A stretch of 42,319 nt of DNA from Bryobacteraceae bacterium (GCA_019187195.1 JABAQT010000095.1:1-42319); one strand, 5' to 3'. Shown: positions 29,183 through 38,504, numbered from the stretch's first letter. The notes: generated by a model from the sequence alone, not told the origin. Translations and numbers: made by a program.

Positions 29183-29506
29183 TCAGACCGAAGTCTCTTC
29201 GGCGCGCGGCACGGCGATACGGTCGCGCGCGATGGCGAGTTCAAAATATTCATCTCCGCGCACGCGGGAAAAGATACGCAGGGCCTCGCGGTAGTGCGCT
29301 TCGGCGGCCCGGGGACGGTCCCAGGCCTCATAAAGGCAACCCATTTTCACCTCGGCCTCGGCAAGCGGGAGAGAGTCACTTCCGTCTGTTTCGGAGGCCG
29401 GACTTCCATGGCGCGCGGCTTCAATTGCCTTGCGGTATGCCTCCTCGGCAACGGCAAAACGGCCCGCGCGGCGGGCGCGGTCACCTTCCTCGAGCCAGTC
29501 GGTCAT
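29183..29506 (-). CDS. Small tetratricopeptide-repeat-like protein
   Basis: The 107-residue soluble protein looks like two or three TPR helix pairs: GDRARRAGRFAVAEEAYRKAIEAA (read as two adjoining helices) and YEAWDRPRAAEAHYREALRIF. It has a clear GGGAGG ribosome-binding site 7 bases before ATG. It is first in a minus-strand run with phhB, the hydrolase fusion and a cupin. A protein-binding role is inferred from the fold; the partner is unknown. Confidence 0.7.
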   Translation of the reverse strand: MTDWLEEGDRARRAGRFAVAEEAYRKAIEAARHGSPASETDGSDSLPLAEAEVKMGCLYEAWDRPRAAEAHYREALRIFSRVRGDEYFELAIARDRIAVPRAEETSV

Positions 29507-29692
29507 CTCGAGTCCTCCCGGTTTGTTGGACGTGGCGAGGGCCGCCGCTGTTTCCCGCCCTATAGATCGCCCCGTAGATCCCAGAAGAGTGGAAGCAGTT
29601 GTACCCGCTGGGCGCGGACGGCTCGTCTGAACAGGAGAGGGCGCCGGCGCAGGCGTCTCCCGTGTGGAAAGGGCGCATCGAGGGAAAGCGGG

Positions 29693-29698
29693 TAGAAT
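29693..29698 (+). promoter_or_regulatory. -10 element (TAGAAT) before the M28 peptidase
   Basis: TAGAAT is followed by exactly 6 bases and ATG 29705. The intergenic 200 bases (29507-29704) hold no other feature I can support. No ribosome-binding site is seen. Confidence 0.45.
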
Positions 29699-29704
29699 AG
29701 GTCA

Positions 29705-31249
29705 ATGGCCTCCCGGACCCCAATAATTACGGCCTTGTGCGCGGCCGTTTTTCTTTGTCACGCGGAGCCGCCCACCGCCGGCCGTCTGCCTCCGGCGGTC
29801 TCGAACGCGTTCCACCGCATCTCTCCGGATTCACTCAAAGGCCACCTCTCGTTCCTCGCCTCCGACCTTCTCGAGGGCCGCAACACTCCTTCCCGCGGGC
29901 TCGACATCGCGGCCGAATATATCGCCGCGCAGTTCCGCCGCGCGGGCCTCGATCCGATTCCCGGAACGGACAGCTACTTCCAAACGGCGAGATGGAAGTA
30001 TAAGACCGTTCCGGCGAGCGCCATAGCGATGAGCTTTGAAGGCTCGGGGGTGCGGATCGAACTGGACGGAACGCGCTTCACCATTCCAGACCCCCAGGCC
30101 CGGGATATTCGTGGCGCGGCGGTTTACAAGACTTCCCTCGATAAACCCGGGCGGCTGAACGCTCTCGCGGAAGGCTCGCTGGAGGGAAGAGTGGTGCTGC
30201 TCACGGCTCCATCGCCGTCGCGGATGGGAGTGTATGCCCGGCGGCTCGAGGACCTGGAGCGGCAGATGGAGCGGCTCCGGCCGGCCGCGGCGCTGATCGT
30301 GCGGAAAGGCTCGGTGGGAGGCGGCGTTCGGGGGCAACTGATCGATCCCGAAGATGGCCGGACTCCCCGGCGGGAGCGCGATTCGGGTTTTCTCGCGGTG
30401 TATTCGGACGAGTTGGCCGCCGCATTTGAATCGCTCCCGGAGGGGGAAACCACGGCCAAGGTATCGCTGCGCATTCCCGAGCCGGGCGAAGCGCCGGTGG
30501 AACTGAAGAACGTGATCGGAATCCTTCCGGGGTCGGATCCGGAACTGAAAGACACCTATGTCCTGGTGACAGCCCACTACGACCATATCGGGACTACTGC
30601 TCCCGAGGATGGCGACGGCATTTACAACGGAGCGAATGATGACGGCAGCGGAACGGTGTCGGTGATCGAGATCGCCTCGGCCATGGCCGCGATGGAGCAG
30701 CGTCCGCGTCGCACGGTGGTGTTCATGACGGTCTTCGGCGAGGAGCAGGGTCTGTTGGGGGATTATTACTACGCGCGCCATCCCGTCTTCCCGCTCGAGA
30801 AAACGATCGCCGACATCAATCTCGAGCACATGGGGCGGACCGACGACAGCGAGGGGCCGCACGCCAACAGCCTGTGGATGACCGGTTACGACTACTCGAA
30901 CATCCTCGATGTATTTGCCGCGGCCGGCAGGATGACGGGAGTGACAATCCAGAAGAACGAAGGCAACTCGGATGCTTTTTTCGGCCGCAGCGACAATGCG
31001 GCGTACGCCGAAGCCGGCATCCCGGCGCACACCTTCTGCGCGGTGTTTCTGTTTCCCGATTACCACGGCCTTGGCGACGAGTGGCGGAAGATCGACTACG
31101 GCAACATGGCAAGGCTCGCGCGCACGGTGCTGGCGGCGGTCTGGACGCTGGCGGAGCGCTCCGAGGTCCCGCACTGGAACAGCCAGAACACGAAGACGGA
31201 GCGTTACCGCGAGGCCCGGCAATCCGGGGGGAACAAAGTCAACCCCTGA
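29705..31249 (+). CDS. Secreted M28-family zinc peptidase
   Basis: The 514-residue protein has a signal peptide (about 1-20) and the bi-zinc aminopeptidase fold of family M28. Likely ligands and catalytic residues are His291 in TAHYDHIG, Asp312/313 in NGANDDGSG, Glu346/347 in FGEEQGL, the acid in INLEHMGR, and His454 in DYHGLGDEW. The third ligand region has LEHMGR where many relatives have LDMIGR. Residues about 105-260 look like an inserted PA-like domain. It probably trims peptides in the periplasm or outside the cell. The next gene (ABC ATPase) starts 21 bases later and may be cotranscribed. Confidence 0.92.
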   Translation: MASRTPIITALCAAVFLCHAEPPTAGRLPPAVSNAFHRISPDSLKGHLSFLASDLLEGRNTPSRGLDIAAEYIAAQFRRAGLDPIPGTDSYFQTARWKYKTVPASAIAMSFEGSGVRIELDGTRFTIPDPQARDIRGAAVYKTSLDKPGRLNALAEGSLEGRVVLLTAPSPSRMGVYARRLEDLERQMERLRPAAALIVRKGSVGGGVRGQLIDPEDGRTPRRERDSGFLAVYSDELAAAFESLPEGETTAKVSLRIPEPGEAPVELKNVIGILPGSDPELKDTYVLVTAHYDHIGTTAPEDGDGIYNGANDDGSGTVSVIEIASAMAAMEQRPRRTVVFMTVFGEEQGLLGDYYYARHPVFPLEKTIADINLEHMGRTDDSEGPHANSLWMTGYDYSNILDVFAAAGRMTGVTIQKNEGNSDAFFGRSDNAAYAEAGIPAHTFCAVFLFPDYHGLGDEWRKIDYGNMARLARTVLAAVWTLAERSEVPHWNSQNTKTERYREARQSGGNKVNP

Positions 31250-31270
31250 TCTCGTCCAGAGTAGTGCGGC

Positions 31271-32194
31271 ATGTCTGAACTCGCCATAGAGATGAACTCG
31301 CTGAGGAAGGTGTACCGCTCCTTTTGGGGCGGGCGCACGGTGCTGGCTGTCGATGGCGTGACGCTGCGGGTGGAGCGCGGGACGACGTACGGATTGCTCG
31401 GCCCCAACGGGGCGGGCAAGACGACATGCGTGAAGATGCTGCTCGGCGCTGTCCATCCCACGGCGGGAACGGCGCACCTGTTCGGCCGCGATGCATCCGA
31501 GGCGGAGGCGCGGCGGCTGGTGGGTTACCTGCCCGAGAATCACCGGTTTCCCACATATCTCACGGCGAACAGCATGCTCGATTTCCACGGCGCGCTCTCG
31601 GGCATGGACGCGCGGGCGCGAAAGCGGCGCATTCCGGAACTGCTCGAACTGGTGGGGCTTGGCCGCTGGGGCGGCGTGCGGCTGGGGAAGTATTCGAAAG
31701 GCATGCTGCAACGGGTGGGTCTGGCGCAGGCGCTCATCCATGAACCACGGCTGCTCATTCTGGATGAGCCTTCCGACGGCGTCGATCCCGTGGGGCGCAA
31801 ACAGATCCGCGACATTCTGCACTCTCTCGAGGAGAGCGGCGTTACGATCTTCGTGAACTCTCACCTATTAGGCGAAGTGGAAGCCTTCTGCCGCGATGTC
31901 GCGATTCTGGATAAGGGGAAGGTTGTTCTCGAGGGAACGGTGAAGGAACTCACCGCGGGAAAGGGGTACCGCCTTACCGTTCCGGCCGCGCTGCCGGACA
32001 ATCTGCGCGCGGAGATCGCCCGGGCCGCCAGTTCGATGACGGCAAAGGATGGCGTGATGGAGGTTCAATTCAGCGCCCGGAGCGAGGCGAATCGGGCCAT
32101 AGATCTGCTGCGGGGCGGACAGATCGAGATCGAAGCCCTTACGCCCACCACCAGCACACTGGAAGATGTCTTCATGAGGAGCATTCATGGCTAG
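31271..32194 (+). CDS. ABC transporter ATP-binding protein
   Basis: The 307-residue ATPase of an ABC-2 exporter has Walker A GPNGAGKTT (residues 44-52), the signature YSKGMLQRVGLAQAL, and Walker B LLILDEPSDGVDP. A C-terminal region of about 80 residues beyond the ATPase core is typical of CcmA/NatA-type exporter subunits. Its stop overlaps the start of the permease gene by 8 bases, so the two form one transporter. The cargo is unknown. Confidence 0.95.
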   Translation: MSELAIEMNSLRKVYRSFWGGRTVLAVDGVTLRVERGTTYGLLGPNGAGKTTCVKMLLGAVHPTAGTAHLFGRDASEAEARRLVGYLPENHRFPTYLTANSMLDFHGALSGMDARARKRRIPELLELVGLGRWGGVRLGKYSKGMLQRVGLAQALIHEPRLLILDEPSDGVDPVGRKQIRDILHSLEESGVTIFVNSHLLGEVEAFCRDVAILDKGKVVLEGTVKELTAGKGYRLTVPAALPDNLRAEIARAASSMTAKDGVMEVQFSARSEANRAIDLLRGGQIEIEALTPTTSTLEDVFMRSIHG

Positions 32195-33026
32195 CCACAT
32201 CTATACGGCGACGCACGCCATAGTGCTCGACACCTTCCGCGAGGCTTTCGCCCGTAAGATTTTCTGGGGTCTGTTCGGGCTGTCGACGGCGATGGTGCTG
32301 TTTTTCCTGTTCATCATGAAGATCGACATCGTGGAGGGGGCCGCGGCCACCATTTCCATGTTCGGCCTGCAAAGCGGCAAGGAAGTCGACGCCGCGCGCC
32401 TGGTGAAGCAGGTTCAGGCGGGCGTCGCCACCTTCCTTTATACGTGGGGAATGTTTCTGGCGGTGTTTGCTTCGGCGGGATTGATTCCGAGCGTACTCGA
32501 GCCGGGACGGATCGAACTGCTGCTTTCGAAGCCCATCAGCCGGACCCATCTTCTGCTGGGGCGGTTTCTCGGCAACCTGATGGTGGTGAGCTTCAACATC
32601 GTCTACCTTGTGGCCGGGGTATGGCTGATACTGGCTTTCAAGACCAACATCTGGAGGCCGGAGTTCCTGATATCGATCGTGTCCACGATTTTTCTCTTCT
32701 CGATTCTGCTGTCGGTAGTGACGCTGATCGGGGTAACGCTTGAGAGCACGGCGCTGGCGGTGATGATTCCGGCGGCGCTGATGGTGATCAGTCCCATCCT
32801 GGCGCAGCACAAGATCATGATGCGGCTGCTTGGCTCGGAGTGGTCGCGGAGGATGTGGCGGGGCTTATACGAGGTGCTGCCGAAGGTCTACGACCTGGGG
32901 AAGATGACGCTCGATTTCGTCAGCGATCGCGGCGTGGAGAGCTTCACGCCAGTCTATAGCTCGGCGGCTTTCGGAGCCGGTGTATTGGCGCTGGCGGTCT
33001 ACATCTTCCAGAGGAGGAATTTCTGA
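32187..33026 (+). CDS. ABC-2 type transporter permease
   Basis: The 279-residue inner-membrane protein has about six hydrophobic helices and the NosY-like opening with FREAFARKIFWGLFGLSTAMVL (read as two adjoining stretches). A following region has ISRTHLLLGRFLGNLMVVSFN, the typical SRxxLLLGR motif of ABC-2 permeases. It overlaps its ATPase gene and touches the lipoprotein gene as TGATG. Together the three genes suggest an exporter with an accessory lipoprotein. Confidence 0.9.
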   Translation: MASHIYTATHAIVLDTFREAFARKIFWGLFGLSTAMVLFFLFIMKIDIVEGAAATISMFGLQSGKEVDAARLVKQVQAGVATFLYTWGMFLAVFASAGLIPSVLEPGRIELLLSKPISRTHLLLGRFLGNLMVVSFNIVYLVAGVWLILAFKTNIWRPEFLISIVSTIFLFSILLSVVTLIGVTLESTALAVMIPAALMVISPILAQHKIMMRLLGSEWSRRMWRGLYEVLPKVYDLGKMTLDFVSDRGVESFTPVYSSAAFGAGVLALAVYIFQRRNF

Positions 33027-33943
33027 TGCGCCAATGGCTGGCGGCGGCCGCGGGCCTCTCTCTCCTGCTGGCATCCTGCGCTCCGCAACAGCCGAAGGGA
33101 CTGGCGCTCGATGCCACGATTGAACGCTACATACCGGGCGACACGGTAGTGCTGGCGGGAGCGAACGTCGAGCGGTTGGTGGCGACGCCGCTCTACAGGC
33201 GCCTGGCGGGTGAGCGCAAGATTCCGCAACTCGACGAGTTTGCCAGGAAGACCCGTCTCGATCCGGAGAAAGATATCCAGGAGTTGCTTGCCGCCTCGAA
33301 CGGGAAAGACGCCATCATGATGGCGCGCGTACGCATCCGCGACGAGAAGGCGGTTGAGGCGGCGCTCGAGAAAGAGGGCGCCGCGCGGACTCCCTTCGGC
33401 AAGTACACGCTGTTTGGAAATGGCGAGGGCGCTGTCGTCTTCATCAATGGCTCGATCGCGCTTGCCGGGCGCACGGAACATCTGAAGACGGTGCTTTCGG
33501 GCGCCAAGGAAGACGATTCGAGGAAGCGCGCCATTCTCGGCGAGTTGGCGAAACTCTCCCCGGAAAGGCAGCTTTGGGCCGTGGCGATTGGAGGATTCGC
33601 TCCCATGCCTTTACCTGAGACGGGCAACCTGGCCAATCTCAACCGCGTGTTCCAGTCCCTGCAGTCGGTGACGATGACGGTGGATCTTGCAAATGGGGTC
33701 AAGCTCGCGGCCACGGGGGTCTGCGCCAGGGAGGCTGATGCCAAGCAGTTGAAGGATATGCTGCGCGGGCTGATTGGTTTCGGGCGGCTGAGCACACCGA
33801 GCGACAAGCCGGAGATGTTGCGTTTTTTTGACGGCATTCAGGTGGACCAGGCGGGAGGGGCGGTGAATCTGCACGCGAATGTTCCCGCGGACATGGTGGA
33901 CTATTTCCTGAAGCTGACGGAGAAGCCGAAACCCGCCGCGTGA
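33026..33943 (+). CDS. Lipoprotein of unknown function next to ABC exporter
   Basis: The 305-residue product has a lipoprotein signal (LLLASC, cysteine near residue 18). The mature part is a mixed alpha/beta protein starting with ATIERYIPGDTVVLAGANVERL. The repeated ALAGRTEHLKTVL and LANLNRVFQSLQSVTMTVDL segments resemble DUF3352-type proteins that are often found as uncharacterised lipoproteins. A GGAGG ribosome-binding site and a one-base overlap with the permease stop support the start. Its position suggests it works with the exporter; no enzymatic motif is seen. Confidence 0.75.
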   Translation: MRQWLAAAAGLSLLLASCAPQQPKGLALDATIERYIPGDTVVLAGANVERLVATPLYRRLAGERKIPQLDEFARKTRLDPEKDIQELLAASNGKDAIMMARVRIRDEKAVEAALEKEGAARTPFGKYTLFGNGEGAVVFINGSIALAGRTEHLKTVLSGAKEDDSRKRAILGELAKLSPERQLWAVAIGGFAPMPLPETGNLANLNRVFQSLQSVTMTVDLANGVKLAATGVCAREADAKQLKDMLRGLIGFGRLSTPSDKPEMLRFFDGIQVDQAGGAVNLHANVPADMVDYFLKLTEKPKPAA

Positions 33944-33945
33944 TG

Positions 33946-33971
33946 CCGGCCGGCTGCATGCCGAAGGCCGG
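33946..33971 (+). terminator. Bulged hairpin after the lipoprotein gene
   Basis: CCGGC (33946-33950) pairs with GCCGG (33967-33971), and CGGC (33951-33954) pairs with GCCG (33960-33963). Together these make a nine-pair stem with a 3-base bulge and a 5-base loop just past the stop codon. There is no T-run, so termination would be inefficient or Rho-aided. Confidence 0.35.
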
Positions 33972-33978
33972 GCGTGCG

Positions 33979-33984
33979 TACAAT
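33979..33984 (+). promoter_or_regulatory. -10 element (TACAAT) before the amidohydrolase
   Basis: TACAAT is followed by 8 bases and GTG 33993. AGG lies between them, so weak ribosome binding is also possible. Confidence 0.4.
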
Positions 33985-33992
33985 AGGCGATA

Positions 33993-34910
33993 GTGAATCG
34001 CCGCCAGTTTCTCGCCGGTTCGGCAGCCGCTTTCGCTCCTCTCGACGCGGCCATTGCCGGGAACATCATCGATACGCACACGCACTTCTACGACCCCTCT
34101 CGCCCGCAAGGCGTTCCGTGGCCATCCAAGAACGATCCAGTGCTTTACCGGACGGTGCTGCCCGGGGAGTTCCGGCGGCTGACGAAGCCGTACGGGATCA
34201 AGGGGACTGTCGTGGTGGAAGCAAGCCCGCTGCTCGAGGACAACCAATGGGTGCTCGACCTGGCGGCGAAGGACAAGACCCTGGTGGGCACGGTGGGCCA
34301 CCTGCAGCCTGGGAAGCCGGACTTTCCAAAACACCTGGAACGGTTCCACAAGAACAGGCTTTTTCTCGGCATCCGGCTGGGGCGGCTGTGGGGGAGTACG
34401 GGCCGGGAGGATCCGCCGGAGCGAGAGTTTGTGGAGCATGTGAAGATGCTGGCGGAGGCGGGGCTCGAGGTGGACCTGATCGGAGGAGCGCGCCTCATGA
34501 CAGATGCCGTGCGGCTGAGCGACGCGGTTCCGGATCTGCGGATCGTGATCAACCACCTGCCCGCCGACCGGCCGAAGGAGCCCGCGGACAGGACGGCATT
34601 TGAGGGCGCGCTGAAGGAGATTGCGCGCCGGCCGCTGATTTACGCAAAGGTATCGGGAGTGTTGAGGAGGGTGAACGGGCAGGTACCCTCGGATGTCGCC
34701 TACTATAAGCCGGCGCTCGATGAGTTGTGGGAGATTTTCGGAGAGGATCGTGTGGTGTATGGCAGCAACTGGCCGGTGAGCGACAAGATGGCTCCCTACG
34801 GGACAGTGTTCCAGGTGGTGCGGGATTACTTCATGGGGAAGGGGCAGGACGCGGCGGAGAAGTATTTTTGGAAGAATTCGCGGAAAGCGTACCGGTGGGT
34901 GGCGAGATGA
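33993..34910 (+). CDS. Tat-exported amidohydrolase (TIM-barrel) family protein
   Basis: The 305-residue protein begins NRRQFLAGSAAAFA, a twin-arginine signal. The metal-dependent TIM barrel (amidohydrolase 2 type, as in lactonases and decarboxylases) follows, with DTHTHFYD as the first metal motif. Later barrel residues include VINHLPADRP and the terminal GSNWPVSD. Such proteins hydrolyse lactones or decarboxylate aromatic acids; the substrate cannot be named. The start is GTG. The stop overlaps the dehydrogenase start as ATGA, so the two may act in one sugar- or alcohol-oxidation route. Confidence 0.88.
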   Translation: MNRRQFLAGSAAAFAPLDAAIAGNIIDTHTHFYDPSRPQGVPWPSKNDPVLYRTVLPGEFRRLTKPYGIKGTVVVEASPLLEDNQWVLDLAAKDKTLVGTVGHLQPGKPDFPKHLERFHKNRLFLGIRLGRLWGSTGREDPPEREFVEHVKMLAEAGLEVDLIGGARLMTDAVRLSDAVPDLRIVINHLPADRPKEPADRTAFEGALKEIARRPLIYAKVSGVLRRVNGQVPSDVAYYKPALDELWEIFGEDRVVYGSNWPVSDKMAPYGTVFQVVRDYFMGKGQDAAEKYFWKNSRKAYRWVAR

Positions 34911-36763
34911 GGATGCGATGGTTCGTGTTGTTCCTGCTGGCCGCGGCGATGCAAGGGCAGCAGGGGGCGCGGCAGCGATTCGAGTCGCAGTGCGCGATGT
35001 GCCACGGGGCGGACGCCACGGGAGGCGAGCGCGGCCCGTCCTTGTTCCGGCCGGGCCTCAGCCAGGCGGAACAGCGGGACACGATTCAGAACGGGAAGCC
35101 GGCGGCGGGGATGCCGGCGTTCCACCTGCCGGAGCAGGCGTTGAACGAACTGCTGGCCTACATCCGGACGCTCCGCCCGGCGCGCATGATGCCGGCGCGG
35201 CGCCCGCATCCGCCGTTAAAGCCCTTGCCGTTTTCCTCGCTGGCCAATCCGGAGAAAGGAGACTGGCCGGCCTATCACGGAGTGTTGACGGGAAACCGCC
35301 ACAGCGTCCTGGACCAGATCAACCGGGGCAATGTGGGAAGACTGGCCATGAGGTGGTTGTACACCGTGCCGGGGGCACAGCGGCTGGAGGTAACGCCGGT
35401 GGTGGTGGACGGGGTGATGTACGTCACCAACGTGAACGCGGCCTACGCCATAGACGCGGCCAGCGGGGAGTTTCTGTGGGGCTATCAACGCCAGCGGACG
35501 GCGGGACTGGTGGGGGATGCGGCGGGAGGGATCAATCGCGGCGTGGCGGTGCTCGGCGACAGCGTATTTCTGGCGACGGACCATGCGCACCTGTTGTGCC
35601 TCGACAGGCGGACGGGGAAACTGCGGTGGGATACGGAGATGGCGGACTACCGCGAGCATTACGGAGCGACTTCGGCTCCGCTGGTGGTGGGGGACCTGGT
35701 GGTTTCCGGCGTGTCTGGCGGAGACGAAGGAATTCGGGGATTCGTGGCGGCTTTCCATGCCGATACGGGGAAGGAAGCGTGGAGGTTCTGGAGCATGCCC
35801 AAGCCCGGCGAGCCGCTAGCGGAGACGTGGGTGGGGCGGGCGATCGAGCATGGCTGCACGGCCACGTGGCTGACGGGGACCTATGACGCTTCGACGGGAG
35901 TGCTGTACTGGCCCACCGGCAACCCGTGTCCCGACTACAACGGCGATGAGCGCAAGGGGGACAACCTCTATTCGGATTCCGTGCTGGCGCTCGATGGAAA
36001 GAGCGGAAAGTTGAAGTGGTATTTCCAGTACACGCCTCACGACCTTCATGATTGGGATGCGCAACAGACTCCGATGCTGGTGGACGCAAACTTCGAGGGA
36101 AAACCGCGGAAACTGCTGTTGCAGGCCAACCGCAACGGGTTTTTCTATGTTCTCGACCGCATATCGGGAAAGTTCCTGATGGCCAAGCCGTTTGTGCAGA
36201 AGCTGACCTGGGCGTCGGGTGTTGGGCCGGACGGGCGTCCGCGGGTGTTGCCAGGGAGCGAACCGACGGCGGAGGGCGTCAAGGTATGCCCGGCGGTGGA
36301 GGGCGCGACGAACTGGATGTCGACGGCGTATCATCCCGGGACGGGCCTTTTCTATGTGATGGCGCTCGAGCGGTGCAGCATCTACTCGAAATCACCGGAG
36401 TGGTGGAAGCGGGGGGAGTCCTTCTATGGGGGAGCGACCCGTGGAGTGCCCGGCGAGAAACCGCGAAAGTTTCTGCGAGCCATTGACATTCAGACGGGAA
36501 CCGTACGGTGGGAGTTGCCCCAGGAGGGGCCGGGAACGACCTGGGGCGGAGCGTTGAGCACGGCGGGAGGACTGGTGTTTTTTGCGAGCGACGACAGCGG
36601 ATTTTCCGCGGCGGATGCCGAAACGGGGAGATTGTTGTGGCGTTTCGCGGCGAACCAGCACTGGCGGGCCTCGCCCATGACGTATTCCGTGGGAGGCACG
36701 CAGTATGTCGCCGTCGCCGGCGGGCCGAACATCATGGTGTTTGCGTTGCCCGCGAGCCGCTAA
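34907..36763 (+). CDS. PQQ-dependent dehydrogenase with N-terminal cytochrome c domain
   Basis: The 618-residue exported protein has a signal peptide (1-17). A cytochrome c domain follows, with haem site Cys29-Ala-Met-Cys32-His33. An eight-bladed quinoprotein propeller then runs from about residue 110 to the end. Features include HDLHDWDAQQTP (catalytic aspartate region), GNPCPDYNGDERKGDNLYS, EGATNWMSTAY and TWGGALSTAGG. No adjacent Cys-Cys pair is seen, unlike classical methanol dehydrogenases. Typical quinohaem alcohol dehydrogenases carry the cytochrome at the C-terminus, so the N-terminal position is notable. It oxidises an alcohol or sugar and passes electrons to the haem. The start ATG overlaps the amidohydrolase stop. 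Confidence 0.9.
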   Translation: MRMRWFVLFLLAAAMQGQQGARQRFESQCAMCHGADATGGERGPSLFRPGLSQAEQRDTIQNGKPAAGMPAFHLPEQALNELLAYIRTLRPARMMPARRPHPPLKPLPFSSLANPEKGDWPAYHGVLTGNRHSVLDQINRGNVGRLAMRWLYTVPGAQRLEVTPVVVDGVMYVTNVNAAYAIDAASGEFLWGYQRQRTAGLVGDAAGGINRGVAVLGDSVFLATDHAHLLCLDRRTGKLRWDTEMADYREHYGATSAPLVVGDLVVSGVSGGDEGIRGFVAAFHADTGKEAWRFWSMPKPGEPLAETWVGRAIEHGCTATWLTGTYDASTGVLYWPTGNPCPDYNGDERKGDNLYSDSVLALDGKSGKLKWYFQYTPHDLHDWDAQQTPMLVDANFEGKPRKLLLQANRNGFFYVLDRISGKFLMAKPFVQKLTWASGVGPDGRPRVLPGSEPTAEGVKVCPAVEGATNWMSTAYHPGTGLFYVMALERCSIYSKSPEWWKRGESFYGGATRGVPGEKPRKFLRAIDIQTGTVRWELPQEGPGTTWGGALSTAGGLVFFASDDSGFSAADAETGRLLWRFAANQHWRASPMTYSVGGTQYVAVAGGPNIMVFALPASR

Positions 36764-36845
36764 TCGGTAGCGCGGCGGCGCGGTTGTCGACCGCCCCCGG
36801 CGTGTGTTTTACTGGGGGAGGTTCAGAGGATACACAGGTAGCGGA

Positions 36846-37736
36846 ATGAGTTCGACAGTAAAGATGGCGCCGGGAGAAGGCTCGCGCGCTGCCGCGCTGC
36901 CGTTCAGTGTGCCTGCCATTGTGTGGTTCGGAGCTCTGCTGATCCTCTGTTACGCTCCCATTCTGCACCTTCTGGTGAGTCAATGGGCTAACGATGAGGA
37001 CATGGGGCACGGATTTTTCGTGCCCGTGATTGCCGGCTATATCGCCTGGACAAAGCGCGAGGAGTTGGCCGCCGCTCCACTGAAGAGCAACCGATGGGGT
37101 CTGCTGTTACTGGCGCTTGGAGCGGCCCAGGAAATTGTAGGATGGCTGGGGGTGGAGTTGTTCGTTTCGAGGACGGCGTTTCTGATGTCCGTCTTCGGCA
37201 GCGTTTTGTACCTTGGAGGAACGGCCGCCGTTCGCGTGATGGCGTTTCCGCTCTTCCTTTTGTGTTTTATGGTGCCGATTCCGGCGATTATTTATAACGA
37301 GATTACTTTCCCACTGCAGATATTGGCGAGCCGCGTGGCGGAGTTCGCTCTTTCGAGTTTCGGCATTCCGGTGTTGAGGGACGGGAACGTACTGGAGTTG
37401 CCGAGCCAGCGGCTCTCCGTGGTGGAGGCGTGCAGCGGCATCCGGAGCCTGCTTTCGCTGTCGTTTCTGTCCTTGGTATACGGCTACTTTTTTGATGGCA
37501 AGCCGTGGATCAAGTGGGTATTGCTGGTGGCGACGGTTCCGATCGCGATTGCTGCGAATGCCAGCCGGGTAACGCTGACCGGGCTGCTGAGCGAAATGAA
37601 TCCGGAATACGCGCAAGGCGTGTATCACAGTTTTTCCGGGTGGGTGGTCTTTCTGGTGGCGCTGGCGATTCTGGCGTTCACGCACCAGTTGATCAACCGG
37701 ATACATGGGTACATGGGACGCGGGAAGAGAGGATAG
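36846..37736 (+). CDS. Exosortase (archaeosortase/exosortase family)
   Basis: The 296-residue integral membrane transpeptidase has about eight helices. The exosortase catalytic residues are Cys196 in VEACSGIRSLL, Arg241 in NASRVTLTG and His261 in VYHSFSGW. Exosortases cleave PEP-CTERM-type sorting tails and hand the protein to an envelope or exopolysaccharide target. The frame is open upstream to a GTG at 36804, but ATG 36846 gives a normal N-terminus. It is followed three bases later by EpsI. No PEP-CTERM substrate is visible in the window. Confidence 0.92.
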   Translation: MSSTVKMAPGEGSRAAALPFSVPAIVWFGALLILCYAPILHLLVSQWANDEDMGHGFFVPVIAGYIAWTKREELAAAPLKSNRWGLLLLALGAAQEIVGWLGVELFVSRTAFLMSVFGSVLYLGGTAAVRVMAFPLFLLCFMVPIPAIIYNEITFPLQILASRVAEFALSSFGIPVLRDGNVLELPSQRLSVVEACSGIRSLLSLSFLSLVYGYFFDGKPWIKWVLLVATVPIAIAANASRVTLTGLLSEMNPEYAQGVYHSFSGWVVFLVALAILAFTHQLINRIHGYMGRGKRG

Positions 37737-37739
37737 GCG

Positions 37740-38399
37740 GTGCCTCGTTTTCTATCATCGTCTCCGGCGCGGATCCTGACCGTGGTGCTGCTGCTGCAGG
37801 CCGCGGTGTTCTATGGGATGTCACGGACGGAAGAAGCCAAGCCGGTGAATCCGCTTGCTACGTTCCCGAAACAGATCGGGGGCTGGCGGATGGTTCAGGA
37901 AGGCGTGATCGATAAGGAGACCATGGATATCCTTCGCGCCGATGATGTGGTGACGCGATGGTATACGGACGCGGAGGAGAGGAATATCGCGAGCCTGTTC
38001 ATTGCGTATTTCCACACTCAACGGACCGGAAAGACGCCGCATTCGCCGAAGAATTGCCTGCCCGGGGCCGGATGGGCTCCCGTGGTCAACGACCGGATCC
38101 TCATTCCGGTCAAGGGACGGGCGGAACCGGTGGAGGCCAACCGGTTCATTGTCTCGAAGGGGACGAACCGGTCTCTGGTGGTCTACTGGTATCAGACTTC
38201 ACGGCGGACGGTAGCGAGCGAGTTCAAGGCGAAGATATATACCGTGCTCGATTCGATTCGCTATCACAGGTCCGATACAGCGGTGGTCAAAGTCACCATT
38301 CCCCTGCCGCAAGGGGGCAGCGACGAAGCGGCGACGGAAGTAGCGCGTCAATTCGTGGGCGCATTTTTCGACAAATTAACTCCATTTTTTCCCATCTGA
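37740..38399 (+). CDS. EpsI-family protein (DUF3485) associated with exosortase
   Basis: The 219-residue protein has one N-terminal membrane helix (ILTVVLLLQAAVFYGM) and a periplasmic EpsI domain. Typical blocks are FPKQIGGWRM, HSPKNCLPGAGWAPV (conserved HSPxxCLPGxGW), NRFIVSKGTNRSLVVYWYQ and a C-terminal FVGAFF. In other bacteria EpsI genes accompany exosortases and are sometimes fused to them. Start is GTG 37740, three bases after the exosortase stop, so they are co-translated. Its exact biochemical role is unknown. Confidence 0.9.
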   Translation: MPRFLSSSPARILTVVLLLQAAVFYGMSRTEEAKPVNPLATFPKQIGGWRMVQEGVIDKETMDILRADDVVTRWYTDAEERNIASLFIAYFHTQRTGKTPHSPKNCLPGAGWAPVVNDRILIPVKGRAEPVEANRFIVSKGTNRSLVVYWYQTSRRTVASEFKAKIYTVLDSIRYHRSDTAVVKVTIPLPQGGSDEAATEVARQFVGAFFDKLTPFFPI

Positions 38400-38504
38400 T
38401 GCGGGGGTGACGGAAAACGCCGCCCGCATTCGAGGGGACTGGTGTGGACGCATCCCTTACGCCCCAGCGGGGGACGATTCCGGCGCTGTGCGCGGCGGGT
38501 GTAG

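Noticed and set aside
29831..31864. Minus-strand 677-codon open frame opposite the M28 peptidase and ABC ATPase.
   Set aside because: Arg/His-rich shadow spanning two well-supported genes on the other strand.
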